Source of the DNA: Clostridiales bacterium
Lineage (GTDB): Bacteria; Bacillota; Clostridia; Oscillospirales; Butyricicoccaceae
Length of the DNA stretch: 32,860 bases
Direction: 5' to 3'
Assembly (NCBI GenBank): GCA_019421385.1
Contig: JAHZFK010000004.1
Span: 8,898 to 41,757 of the forward strand
The stretch's first letter is position 1; the number at the start of each line of letters is the position of its first letter. Below the pieces are notes generated by a model. That model saw only the letters and a program-made list of their open reading frames with translations. It ran no database searches and was not told where the DNA came from. The position numbers and the translations under genes are program-made. Positions 24,493 to 32,805 of this stretch are shown piece by piece.

Positions 24493-24664
24493 GTGCCTTC
24501 TCCCCTTTAGAAAATACTTTTTCCCTTCAAAATCAAATCATTCCCAAAAAGAACCGTCCACTAAAGAAACCGGTTTCTGATCCGGCTGTCCGCATCGGCA
24601 AAGCACAATGCATATCGCCTCTCTTTGACCATTTCCAAGGAACGGATGAAGCAACTGTATGTTC
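24493..24664 (-). promoter_or_regulatory. Long untranslated leader of the chemoreceptor gene
   Basis: The leader is about 170 bases and has possible hairpins at about 24619-24635 and 24596-24618, plus a CCGG/CCGG stem at about 24570-24585. No known riboswitch family (cyclic-di-GMP classes included) is recognised. It contains the palindrome at 24565-24578. No open frame of note is present. Confidence 0.35.
24565..24578. promoter_or_regulatory. Cre-like / LacI-family-type palindrome in the chemoreceptor leader
   Basis: AGAAACCGGTTTCT is a perfect 14-bp palindrome. Read from 24564 it fits the cre consensus WTGNAANCGNWNNCW with a single mismatch (A for T). It lies about 95 bases downstream of the predicted start site, where a bound CcpA/LacI-type protein could act as a roadblock. 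It is a candidate only. Confidence 0.4.
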
Positions 24665-24670
24665 TTGTTT

Positions 24671-24699
24671 ATTTTACCATAATCCCCTATCAGTTTCAA
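24671..24699 (-). promoter_or_regulatory. Predicted promoter of the chemoreceptor gene
   Basis: On the minus strand TTGAAA (24694-24699), 17 bases, then TGG-extended TAAAAT (24671-24676). This resembles a SigA promoter rather than a SigD motility promoter. Confidence 0.65.
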
Positions 24700-24788
24700 C
24701 CTTAAAAATGCAGATTTATACAAGATATCGCATCTGCTTTTCTTTCTTCTTTCTGACACAAAAGAACACCACAACAGGTTACTGCCGT

Positions 24789-24823
24789 AAAAAGGCGCAG
24801 TCCGAATCGGACTGCGCCTTTTT
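24789..24823 (-). terminator. Intrinsic terminator after vanZ
   Basis: A perfect 17-bp inverted repeat (24789-24805 and 24807-24823) with A5/T5 outer ends. It ends the gntR-ABC-vanZ operon 21 bases after the vanZ stop. Confidence 0.88.
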
Positions 24824-24843
24824 GCATATTTTTTGCATAATGA

Positions 24844-25374
24844 TTATAGCAATATGCAATCTGCTCCCGTATAAAAAGCGATCACTGCAAACCAGCATAC
24901 AAGTGGATAAATCCATTCCTTATCTCTTGTGTGCTGTGGTGTAAGCCGCGGACACACTCGAAGCAATAACCGCGCCATCAAAAAGCCGATTGCCGCGCCC
25001 GCTGTATTGAGAATAAGGTCGTCTACTGAGGTCACACCGCCTGCTGCCAATTGAATCAGCTCAATGCTGAGCGATAAGCCGGCAGCAAGCAGAATCGTAT
25101 GTTTTGCGCTGAGAAAACAGCGCCAAAACAGCGGCAGCAAAAAGCCAAGCGGCGCAAGCAACATCAGATTGCCGACAATGTTTGTAAACGCACCCAATCC
25201 CGGTGAAGTTGTATCCGTCAGTACACAAACGATATCGTTAAACGGAACGAGCTCCAACCGCGGCGTAGGCAGATGCCAGATCAGCAGCTGATAGAGCGAC
25301 GGTCCGGTCACCAGTCCTACGCCCAGCAGATAAACCAGCAGCAAGAGCGCACCGCACAGATCGCGCCGTCTCAT
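24844..25374 (-). CDS. VanZ family membrane protein
   Basis: 176 residues with four hydrophobic segments (about 6-24, 62-83, 91-108 and 118-138) and a fifth at the C-terminus. VanZ-family hallmarks are LVPFNDI, NIVGNLMLLAPLGFLLPL and the SIELIQL...VDDLILNTAGAAIGF block. VanZ proteins are linked to tolerance of teicoplanin and other lipoglycopeptides, by an incompletely known mechanism; many chromosomal homologues have no proven role. It overlaps the permease gene by ATGA and is last in the operon, which ties it to the ABC system. Confidence 0.88.
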   Translation of the reverse strand: MRRRDLCGALLLLVYLLGVGLVTGPSLYQLLIWHLPTPRLELVPFNDIVCVLTDTTSPGLGAFTNIVGNLMLLAPLGFLLPLFWRCFLSAKHTILLAAGLSLSIELIQLAAGGVTSVDDLILNTAGAAIGFLMARLLLRVCPRLTPQHTRDKEWIYPLVCWFAVIAFYTGADCILL

Positions 25375-27497
25375 CCGACGGTCTCCGTTGCCATACCGCC
25401 GGAAGTGCTGTCTTCATTTGCCGCGTCAAACCCGTCCGGACGATATTTTTCTACTACATTCTCCGGCCAATCTCCTTCGGCATATGCTAGTGCTAGCCAA
25501 TGCCAATCCTCTGAATTATCCTGTTTGGCGCTGACCGCAATCTGCACGCCATCCATGCGCTCATCTAACGAGAATCCATTCTTTTCCGCCTCATCAGTGC
25601 TATACAGATTCATTGCATCACGGTTGACCGCATTTTTCAGCAGCGCCGCAATATCAGCCGGATCGGTGACTTCTACGCTCTTCCACACCGGATCTCCGTT
25701 TGCATCCTGCATACGATACTGAAGATCAATCAGTTTAACTTCTTCTGTTGATAACTGCATAGGTGTCACGCCCGACAGCTTTTCAATCAGCGCAAGCGTC
25801 TTCTGATCCTCCGCCGTCACATATGCATCGCCCTTCCATTCTTTCACACCGTTTATATCTACATGGTAGATCTCCAGACGAAGCACAGGCAGATTATTTT
25901 CCGTTCTTGCAAGCGTCTCTTCCTGCAGCGCAGCGAGAATCTGACGAATGCCATTCCAGTCATTTAATGTGGAGGCCACTCCATAACCGCTTTCGTTTGT
26001 GTAAATATCCAAGCTGTACCGATTCTCTGCATTCTGCTGATCTAAATCCACCTGGAACAGCGGCAACGCGACGCGCTTGTATTCCTCAGAGAAATAAACC
26101 TGATTGCAAAGCGCGTTGACCTCTTCGTTATCAGGCAGCAGATAATAGCGCATCGCCGTTCGACCACCCAGCCAGAACCGAAGCGTTAATCCATGATAGT
26201 TTCCTTGCTCATAGAGCGCACTTTGGTTGACCTGTGTTCCCATTTCCGCCAGCTGATACACTGCGTCAATGTTATCGGCGCCGGTCAGCTTCTCCTCTGC
26301 GCTGCCGCTGATGCTTACCGCCTGAATGCTGTTGCGATCCGGCAGCCACGTATCATAGCCGGTTACATCAAATTTCATGCACAGCGTACCAGCAAACAGA
26401 ACCACCAGAATAGCTGCAAGGTGCACCGGCTTTGCGAAAATGGCGTGGAAATCAAACGCATAGATCATTTCCACGATCCAGTGGAACAGCACCGTGCCCA
26501 GTACAAGACCGACCCAGAACCAGAAGTCCCCTGCAATCATGTTGAAAACCAGACCGAATGCCACACCCATGACCAAGCACATATATACTTTGATCGGCAG
26601 CTTGGCAGGCATAAACGCCAGCGCCACACCAGCTCTTTCGCTTTCGCGAATACGGAAAAGATACCAACTCAGCACCGTGACGGCAACCGCCACCACCAAA
26701 TACACCAATAACAGCCCCAGAGCCGAAGTTTGCTCCACATATTCCACACGTTCATAGTGAAAGCCATCGAGCGAAAAGAACTGCACCAGCGGCGACAAGT
26801 GGAATACCGCCTTCATATTGACCGACTGCATCGTGTAGGTTTGGTAGAATTTATTGCACAAACCGCTGTACAGCATATAAACCAGCATCGGGGAAAGCAT
26901 CACCCATGCAAGCAACAGCAGTGAGATCACTGTATTACCGCATATCACCGTTGTCAACACGGTCAGCGCATACAGCAACAGGAATACAATCAGGTGACTC
27001 AACACCGCGCCGCTAATCGCGCTCCAATCGACTGCCGCGCCAAAGCCCATGGCAAAGGTGCAAGCCAACGCAATAGCCAGCATCACCACATAAGTTGACA
27101 CAGCGAAAATTACACCGGTCAAATAGTTATTGACAAACAGCTGCGTGCGAGAGATCGGCAGGCTGTGATAAAAATCAACCTTTTGCCGCGCATGCAGATA
27201 TGCAAACATCGCAACACCACACACAATCGCCATCACAACAAATGTTGTTTTCACAAAGGGGTTACCGCCCCCCAGTAAGGAGGACACGGCCGAAAGCGCA
27301 CTCTGCCAGTCTTGGTCAACTAAATCCGGGTACTGCTGCAATTGATGTGCGCGGGTTTCCAACGCGCGCTGCATGGTCATCAGAACCGGCAGCAGCAGAG
27401 AAAAGAAGAACCCCACACCGCCCAGCATAAAGCCCCACAGATTCCGACGCAGGCTATCGCCCAGCAGGCCTTTAGAAGAGAAGCTTTTTGATGTCAT
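25371..27497 (-). CDS. ABC-2 type transporter permease with large C-terminal extracytoplasmic domain
   Basis: 708 residues. About ten membrane helices occupy roughly residues 20-385, with the characteristic YHSLPISRTQLFVNNYLTG loop that recurs in YtrB/C-type permeases. The remaining 320 residues (about 390-708) are hydrophilic and probably extracytoplasmic, with repeated strand/helix units; the DUF6449 label seen in related clostridial permeases may apply. This would be the membrane partner of the upstream ATPase. GGAGGTGG precedes the ATG. The gene overlaps the ATPase end by 26 bases and vanZ by 4. The substrate is unknown. Confidence 0.85.
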   Translation of the reverse strand: MTSKSFSSKGLLGDSLRRNLWGFMLGGVGFFFSLLLPVLMTMQRALETRAHQLQQYPDLVDQDWQSALSAVSSLLGGGNPFVKTTFVVMAIVCGVAMFAYLHARQKVDFYHSLPISRTQLFVNNYLTGVIFAVSTYVVMLAIALACTFAMGFGAAVDWSAISGAVLSHLIVFLLLYALTVLTTVICGNTVISLLLLAWVMLSPMLVYMLYSGLCNKFYQTYTMQSVNMKAVFHLSPLVQFFSLDGFHYERVEYVEQTSALGLLLVYLVVAVAVTVLSWYLFRIRESERAGVALAFMPAKLPIKVYMCLVMGVAFGLVFNMIAGDFWFWVGLVLGTVLFHWIVEMIYAFDFHAIFAKPVHLAAILVVLFAGTLCMKFDVTGYDTWLPDRNSIQAVSISGSAEEKLTGADNIDAVYQLAEMGTQVNQSALYEQGNYHGLTLRFWLGGRTAMRYYLLPDNEEVNALCNQVYFSEEYKRVALPLFQVDLDQQNAENRYSLDIYTNESGYGVASTLNDWNGIRQILAALQEETLARTENNLPVLRLEIYHVDINGVKEWKGDAYVTAEDQKTLALIEKLSGVTPMQLSTEEVKLIDLQYRMQDANGDPVWKSVEVTDPADIAALLKNAVNRDAMNLYSTDEAEKNGFSLDERMDGVQIAVSAKQDNSEDWHWLALAYAEGDWPENVVEKYRPDGFDAANEDSTSGGMATETVG

Positions 27498-28371
27498 AGC
27501 CGGCCACCTCCGTTTCGTTGATAAAGATTTCCTCCAGCGTCAGCGGGAGCAGCTCACAGAAGCTGGGATTCATGGCATTGACCTTTGCCAGCAGTTCTTC
27601 TCGGCTACCACGCGCCGTCAGCGTATACAGCGAGCCGCGCTGCTCGAGTCGCAGTACATCAATGCCCTGCCATGCATCCGCAGACAGCGCACCGGTAAAA
27701 ATGCACTGCATCTTGAACATATCCAGCTTCATCTCATCCAAATCGCGAGAGAACAGAATACCGCCGCGATGCAGCAGGCCGACGTGGTCGCAAATGTCCT
27801 CCAGCTCGCGCAGGTTGTGTGACGCGATGACTGGCGTCAGACCGCGGCTTTCCACGTCCTCCGCAAACAGACTCTTGACCGTCTGGCGCACGACCGGGTC
27901 TAAGCCGTCAAATGTCTCGTCACAGAACAGGTAATCCGTACCCGCACAAATACCGCAAATCACCGATACCTGCTTTTTCATTCCCTTGGAAAAGGTGCGG
28001 ATTTTACGTTTTTCGTCCAGACCAAAGCCCTGCATCAGCTTGCGATAGCGTTCCTCATTGAAATGGCGGTAAAAGCGTTTATAGTAATCCTTCATTTCTG
28101 CGGGCGTGCAGTTGGAAAAAAAGAACTGCTCATCCGAAATAAAGAAAAACCGCTCTTTCAGTGCCGTGTTTTCGAATATATCTGCGCCGTCTATGCGCAC
28201 CGCACCCTCGTCCGGCTGCAAAATACCCGCTAACATGCGCAAAAACGTCGACTTGCCTGCGCCGTTTGATCCAATCAGTCCATACACCGAACCATCTCGC
28301 ACCTCTGCGCATACATGATCGACTGCAGTAATGGTATCAAATCGTTTGGTTGCATTTTCCGCTGTAATCAT
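27472..28371 (-). CDS. ABC transporter ATP-binding protein (YtrB-like)
   Basis: 299 residues from ATG 28371, with GAAAGGAG 10 bases upstream. Walker A is GSNGAGKST (about 34-42). The signature motif is the variant FSKGMKKQ instead of LSGGQ, as in YtrB/EcsA-type ATPases. Walker B is YLFCDETFDGLDP and the switch His lies in IASHNLRELE. About 90 C-terminal residues form the accessory domain. The start overlaps the gntR stop (ATGA) and the end overlaps the permease gene, so the three are translated as a unit. It probably energises the adjacent permease. Confidence 0.93.
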   Translation of the reverse strand: MITAENATKRFDTITAVDHVCAEVRDGSVYGLIGSNGAGKSTFLRMLAGILQPDEGAVRIDGADIFENTALKERFFFISDEQFFFSNCTPAEMKDYYKRFYRHFNEERYRKLMQGFGLDEKRKIRTFSKGMKKQVSVICGICAGTDYLFCDETFDGLDPVVRQTVKSLFAEDVESRGLTPVIASHNLRELEDICDHVGLLHRGGILFSRDLDEMKLDMFKMQCIFTGALSADAWQGIDVLRLEQRGSLYTLTARGSREELLAKVNAMNPSFCELLPLTLEEIFINETEVAGYDIKKLLF

Positions 28372-28739
28372 GCTGTACCATCTCCTTTCTGCTCCACCCA
28401 TTCGCGTATCTGCTCTTCCTTAGCGCCAAGCGAACGCGCCTGATCTGCCAGCGCATGTACCTGTGCGCCGATTTCATCCAGACGCCGCTTACACAACGCC
28501 GCTGTTTCATCCGAAATAAAGTTTCCGCGCCCTTTGGCAGCATAGATAACACCCCGGCGCTCAAGCTCGGCATATGCGCGCTGAATGGTGTTCGGATTGA
28601 TGGAGAGCTCCATCGCCAACTGCCTGACACTGGGCAGCTGACTGCCGGCGGGCAATGCGCCACGCAGCGCAAGCGTCTCCACGCCATCGACGATTTGCTC
28701 ATAAATTGGCCGAGCATCCCGATAGTCAATCTTGATCAC
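28368..28739 (-). CDS. GntR-family transcriptional regulator, YtrA subfamily
   Basis: 123 residues starting at GTG 28739, with AAAGGAGG 7 bases upstream. The winged helix (about 10-76) has the GntR signature: PIYEQIVDGVE, LPSVRQLAMELSINPNTIQRAYAELERRGVI and KGRGNFIS. The short C-terminal helical region (about 78-118) without a ligand domain is typical of the YtrA subfamily, whose members usually repress their own ABC operon in response to wall-active antibiotics. The inverted repeat at 28769-28795 is a good candidate for its operator. Confidence 0.92.
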   Translation of the reverse strand: MIKIDYRDARPIYEQIVDGVETLALRGALPAGSQLPSVRQLAMELSINPNTIQRAYAELERRGVIYAAKGRGNFISDETAALCKRRLDEIGAQVHALADQARSLGAKEEQIREWVEQKGDGTA

Positions 28740-28768
28740 ATCCGCGCCTCCTTTCCCACATGTGTTCT

Positions 28769-28795
28769 AACTGTATTGTGTGTGTTAGTACAGTT
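28769..28795. promoter_or_regulatory. Candidate GntR operator (inverted repeat)
   Basis: AACTGTA (28769-28775) and TACAGTT (28789-28795) form a perfect 7-bp inverted repeat with a 13-base spacer. It sits immediately downstream of the -10 of the gntR promoter and covers the probable start site, so a bound repressor would block transcription. Confidence 0.65.
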
Positions 28796-28797
28796 AT

Positions 28798-28826
28798 AGT
28801 ATAACCAAATACGCGTATTCTGTCAA
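28798..28826 (-). promoter_or_regulatory. Near-consensus promoter of the gntR-ABC-vanZ operon
   Basis: On the minus strand a perfect TTGACA (28821-28826), a 17-base spacer and TATACT (28798-28803). This is the strongest promoter match in the window, as expected for a repressor-controlled operon. Confidence 0.8.
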
Positions 28827-28849
28827 TGGCTTTTTTGCTATGCCTATGG

Positions 28850-28858
28850 TATAATGAG
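28850..28858 (+). promoter_or_regulatory. Extended -10 promoter of ung
   Basis: TGG (28847-28849) precedes TATAAT at 28850-28855, 27 bases before the ung start. No good -35 is seen. It is adjacent and divergent to the gntR promoter. Confidence 0.5.
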
Positions 28859-28882
28859 TGCAAACTAGTTCAGGAGGCTATT

Positions 28883-29569
28883 ATGGTACATTTAGGAAAT
28901 GACTGGGACGAAATTCTGGCGGATGAGTTTCAGCAGGATTATTACAAACGCATCCGCTATTGGCTGAAAAAAGAATATGCAGAGCAAACCATTTATCCTC
29001 CTATGAATGACATTTTCAATGCGCTGCGTTATACTGCTTATGCGGACGTGAAAGCCGTTTTGCTCGGTCAAGATCCCTATCATGGCCCCGGACAGGCGCA
29101 CGGTTTGTGCTTCTCTGTGCAGCCGGGCGTTACGCCGCCCCCCAGCCTGCAAAACATTTTCAAGGAATTGAAAAGTGATCTCGGTATTGACCCACCACAA
29201 AACGGTACATTGACCCCGTGGGCCAAGCACGGTGTGCTGCTGCTCAACACAACGCTGACCGTGCGGCGCGGACAGGCCAACAGCCACAAGAATATTGGCT
29301 GGACTACTTTCACCGATCACGTCATCGAAAAACTGAATGAACGTGAAAAGCCGATCGTATTCCTGCTCTGGGGTGGCAATGCGCGATCCAAAAAGAAGCT
29401 TATCACTGCACCGCAGCACCTTGTGCTGGAATGCGCGCACCCCTCTCCCCTTTCTGCTTATAACGGCTTTTTCGGCTGCCGTCATTTCTCCAAATGCAAC
29501 GCTTTTCTGGAGCAAAACGGTATCCCGCCGATTGATTGGGATTTACGTCACACAGTATCCGAGGAATAA
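28883..29569 (+). CDS. ung: Uracil-DNA glycosylase (family 1)
   Basis: 228 residues from ATG 28883, with CAGGAGG 5 bases upstream. It removes uracil from DNA in base excision repair. Signature GQDPYHGPGQAHGLCFS carries the catalytic Asp and HPSPLS the catalytic His; the uracil pocket NTTLTVRRGQANSH is also present. Length is normal. It is monocistronic, with its own promoter and a strong terminator. Confidence 0.97.
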   Translation: MVHLGNDWDEILADEFQQDYYKRIRYWLKKEYAEQTIYPPMNDIFNALRYTAYADVKAVLLGQDPYHGPGQAHGLCFSVQPGVTPPPSLQNIFKELKSDLGIDPPQNGTLTPWAKHGVLLLNTTLTVRRGQANSHKNIGWTTFTDHVIEKLNEREKPIVFLLWGGNARSKKKLITAPQHLVLECAHPSPLSAYNGFFGCRHFSKCNAFLEQNGIPPIDWDLRHTVSEE

Positions 29570-29600
29570 TCCGACCGATTCCTCACTGTTTAAATACATA

Positions 29601-29635
29601 AAAAAACCGACTGCACAACCGGCAGTCGGTTTTTT
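29601..29635. terminator. Bidirectional terminator between ung and the GGDEF/EAL gene
   Basis: A 14-bp stem (29601-29614 and 29622-29635) with a 7-base loop, A6 on one side and T6 on the other. It can serve both converging genes. Confidence 0.88.
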
Positions 29636-29647
29636 CATTTCGTATTC

Positions 29648-32600
29648 TCAATTTGCCTTTTCACTCAGCAAGCTGTACACCGCTGATAATTCCATCGGCC
29701 GATAATAATAATAGCCTTGGATCATGTCGCAGCCCGTATCGCGGATAATCGTATTCTGATCGGTGCGCTCAACACCTTCACAGCATACTTTTTTGCCGAA
29801 CTGATGGCATGCATAAACAATACTGCGGATAAAATGCATTTTCTGATCGGATTCCGTGATTTCATGCAGCAAGGAACGATCCAGCTTGATGATGCTGGAC
29901 GGATATTGCAGCAGCATCCGCAGAGAGGAATAACCGCTGCCGAAATCGTCCAAGGCAATCCGCATTCCCATCTCGCTGCAAGCATCCACAAAATGCTCCA
30001 GCATTTCCGGCTGTTCATCCAGACAGCTTTCGGTCAGCTCCGCGACCAAATGAGAACCATCCAACTGATACTTCTTCAAAGTTTCCTGCATAAAGCTGAT
30101 TAACTCTGTGTCAGAAAGCTGATTTAGGCTCACGTTAAAGGTCAGATAGAAGCCCGGAATGTATGCAATCATCTGCATACAATTTCGCGCTGCCTGCTCA
30201 AAGACCCAGCGCCCGGCAATATGGATCATGCTGTCTCGTTCCAGGATCGGAATAAATACAGCAGGCGAAACGTCTTTTCCCTTGAAGTTCCAACGCAGCA
30301 GCGTCTCTCCGCCAATCACCTTTCCATCCTTTGCGGATACCACCGGCTGCACCACAACGCGGAAATTCTTCATGTCATTGAGAACATCCTGCTCAAGTGC
30401 CAGCGCCATATTCGACATTTGCTGAATTCGTTTGATGCTTTCCGCAGAGTATTCCATATACGGCTGGTCGGTCTCCTGCTTAGCAATCCGGATCAGGGCG
30501 ACCAGATTCTCCACCATGTCCTCTGCTGTCAAATCTTCAAACGGGTATTCCATCACTGCAAACGAGCACACGTTATGAATCGCAATACCCATGGAATCAT
30601 AGCACTCTTCGATGATCTCACGGATCTGCGCAACTGCATCTGCCTTCGGTTCCACACACATCGGATTGACCACCGCCATGCAGCGCATACCTTCCAACCG
30701 ATGGAAAGTCATCTTCCACGACAGCGCTTCCGTCAGCTTGTTTGCAATGTTATTGATCAGGCGATCCGCATAAGCACGACCCTTTGTGCTGTTGATCTCC
30801 GTAATGCTATTGAGGCTAAAGCCGATGATCTGCGTTTTTTGCCCATTTCTGCGCAATTCATCCAATTGATTGAACGCAGAGGTCTCTCGCGGGAAATTCG
30901 TAATGGGGTCAACGACAAAATCCGTATCCTGATGCGAAACACGCCCAGAGAAGAACAGCGGCGTGCTCTTATCCTCGCTCCATTTCATAATGCCATAGCA
31001 ATGCACCCATTTAATATTGCCATGAACATCTCGCACCTGATAGCGCAAATCGTGCGAACTGCGTTTTTCGCGCAGCATCGCAGAAACATCCTGCCAGAAA
31101 ATATCCTGAAATTCCGCTGTGCTGATTCGCTGCGACCACAATCGGAACAATCCGGACACCACATTGTTTTCAAAGCCGAAATCTTCCCGCATGTTATCCG
31201 AAATGTAGAACAAATCTTTCTGCATATCGCCGAAATAAAAATAGCTTGACGAGTTTTGCTGCGCAATAGATTCAAACACCAGTTCCATGTCATTATAGGT
31301 GTTTTCCAGAAATCTGCAAAACTGTGTTTTCGACTGTCCGCAGTGATCCACTTCTCTTGCGAGCCCATAGGTATGGTAGTCATCATGGGCCGCAACCTGC
31401 CATGCATAATAATTCCGCTTATCCGCATACATCATGCAGTCTGCCTGATCGATCATTGCCTCCAATTGCAGCGGCTGCTGATCCGACCATGCGTAACCAA
31501 TGGCAATATGGTATTCATCCTGACGAATCAGGCGCTTGAGCTGCCGCACCTTCTCGTTAAATTCCTCTTGGCTGCACTGCGGACACAGCACTACAAACTC
31601 GTCCCCGCCGGTACGATAAATCAAATTCGTACCCAAGGAACCGTGGATCAGATCATAACAGTGTCGGATCATCTGATCGCCCTGCACATGACCAAACACA
31701 TCATTTATCTTTTTCAAGCCGGTAATATCGCAATAAATCACACCGGCAGAAGCCATAGAATCTTTTTTACCGAACTCCATGAGGGCATTGCGGTTATATG
31801 CACCTGTCAAGGGATCATGAAAACCAATCTCCTGCAAATGATGGATCATCTCTCGTCTCTTTAATAGTGAGACTACAAAATAACCAATCACTTCCAGAAT
31901 CGGCATAATGAGCGGCAGCATACGCGGGTCCGGCTCGTCCACTCCGACGAAGCCCACAATTTCCCCATCGTTTCTCATCGGACCTGCTGCAAACGAAGAA
32001 ATATCCAACGACTTAAAAAATACATATGCCGCAGGATATTTCTTTGCAATCGTCTCGACATCATCAATGACGATTACTTTTTTCTCCTCCAACATCGGGA
32101 ACAGACACTGAATGCTGTCCACCGATTCATTCTGCAAAATCTGTTTTTGCGGGGACACGCCTTCTGCGCACCATTCATATGTATTGCGCATTCTATCCGA
32201 ATGGTTCCACTCGAATATATATACTCGATCACACAGCAGATTTTCGCCAATATAAGCTAAAATATTGTTTAACGCAGTATCCGGGCTCGTTGTCTCAAAC
32301 GCGCACTGCAAACAACCGTTGAGGATTTCAGCTGTACGTGGAGGCAGAAGTTTCGCCTGTCCCAACTCTTCCGAGTCCATGTCCAAGGCAATTTCGATGC
32401 GATATTTTTTCCCATTATAGTGGAACAAACTGTCTTTGACCAAGAAGCGTCTGTCCATAATGGGATTCTTATGCGTCCAAGTGATGAACTTTCCCGGCTC
32501 GAGCTTGCTATTGTTACAAAACTGGCACTCAGAATCATTTCCCTGCAGGACACGATAACATTTCTTTCCTACATATTCCTCGTGGGAACGATATCCCAAT

Positions 32601-32704
32601 GCATTGCGCAGGTATGCATTCATATACACCAATGTATTGGTTTCCACATCGGAAACATAGACCATATCTCCCAGGTCTTCAAAGAACTCCCATGGCAGTT
32701 CCAC
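29648..32704 (-). CDS. Multidomain cyclic-di-GMP enzyme: PAS-GAF-GGDEF-PAS-degenerate GGDEF-EAL
   Basis: 1018 residues from GTG 32704, with GGAGAGG 9 bases upstream; TTG 32710 is only 3 bases from that site. Domains in order: PAS (about 5-110), GAF (about 128-285), an intact GGDEF with GGDEF at 366-370 and no RxxD inhibition site seen before it, PAS (about 440-560), a second GGDEF-like domain in which the motif has decayed to LEGMRC (about 667-672), and EAL (about 755-1018). EAL residues look complete: E800-x-L-x-R804, DDFGSGYSS from D919, K940, E976 in CEGVE and QGYYYYRP. It could therefore both make and break cyclic-di-GMP. No membrane segments are seen. Cys-rich DSECQFCNNSK in the first PAS may be a redox or metal feature. 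It is monocistronic. Confidence 0.92.
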   Translation of the reverse strand: MELPWEFFEDLGDMVYVSDVETNTLVYMNAYLRNALGYRSHEEYVGKKCYRVLQGNDSECQFCNNSKLEPGKFITWTHKNPIMDRRFLVKDSLFHYNGKKYRIEIALDMDSEELGQAKLLPPRTAEILNGCLQCAFETTSPDTALNNILAYIGENLLCDRVYIFEWNHSDRMRNTYEWCAEGVSPQKQILQNESVDSIQCLFPMLEEKKVIVIDDVETIAKKYPAAYVFFKSLDISSFAAGPMRNDGEIVGFVGVDEPDPRMLPLIMPILEVIGYFVVSLLKRREMIHHLQEIGFHDPLTGAYNRNALMEFGKKDSMASAGVIYCDITGLKKINDVFGHVQGDQMIRHCYDLIHGSLGTNLIYRTGGDEFVVLCPQCSQEEFNEKVRQLKRLIRQDEYHIAIGYAWSDQQPLQLEAMIDQADCMMYADKRNYYAWQVAAHDDYHTYGLAREVDHCGQSKTQFCRFLENTYNDMELVFESIAQQNSSSYFYFGDMQKDLFYISDNMREDFGFENNVVSGLFRLWSQRISTAEFQDIFWQDVSAMLREKRSSHDLRYQVRDVHGNIKWVHCYGIMKWSEDKSTPLFFSGRVSHQDTDFVVDPITNFPRETSAFNQLDELRRNGQKTQIIGFSLNSITEINSTKGRAYADRLINNIANKLTEALSWKMTFHRLEGMRCMAVVNPMCVEPKADAVAQIREIIEECYDSMGIAIHNVCSFAVMEYPFEDLTAEDMVENLVALIRIAKQETDQPYMEYSAESIKRIQQMSNMALALEQDVLNDMKNFRVVVQPVVSAKDGKVIGGETLLRWNFKGKDVSPAVFIPILERDSMIHIAGRWVFEQAARNCMQMIAYIPGFYLTFNVSLNQLSDTELISFMQETLKKYQLDGSHLVAELTESCLDEQPEMLEHFVDACSEMGMRIALDDFGSGYSSLRMLLQYPSSIIKLDRSLLHEITESDQKMHFIRSIVYACHQFGKKVCCEGVERTDQNTIIRDTGCDMIQGYYYYRPMELSAVYSLLSEKAN

Positions 32705-32764
32705 GCGCAACTTCCTCTCCCTCTTTTTTATCGATCCTTTTTCCTATGTCCGTATTCTGCCCTC

Positions 32765-32773
32765 ATTATATCA
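32765..32773 (-). promoter_or_regulatory. Extended -10 promoter of the GGDEF/EAL gene
   Basis: On the minus strand TGA precedes a perfect TATAAT (32765-32770), 60 bases upstream of the start. The -35 is poor. Confidence 0.5.
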
Positions 32774-32805
32774 TGGATTGAAAATTTTGTCTCCCTTTTC
32801 AAAAA

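Noticed and set aside
24493..24664. Cyclic-di-GMP riboswitch before the chemoreceptor
   Set aside because: The conserved cores of the known classes are not found. Only an unnamed structured leader can be claimed.
30221..31249. Plus-strand open frame of 342 residues
   Set aside because: It is antisense to the GGDEF/EAL gene and has no recognisable protein features.
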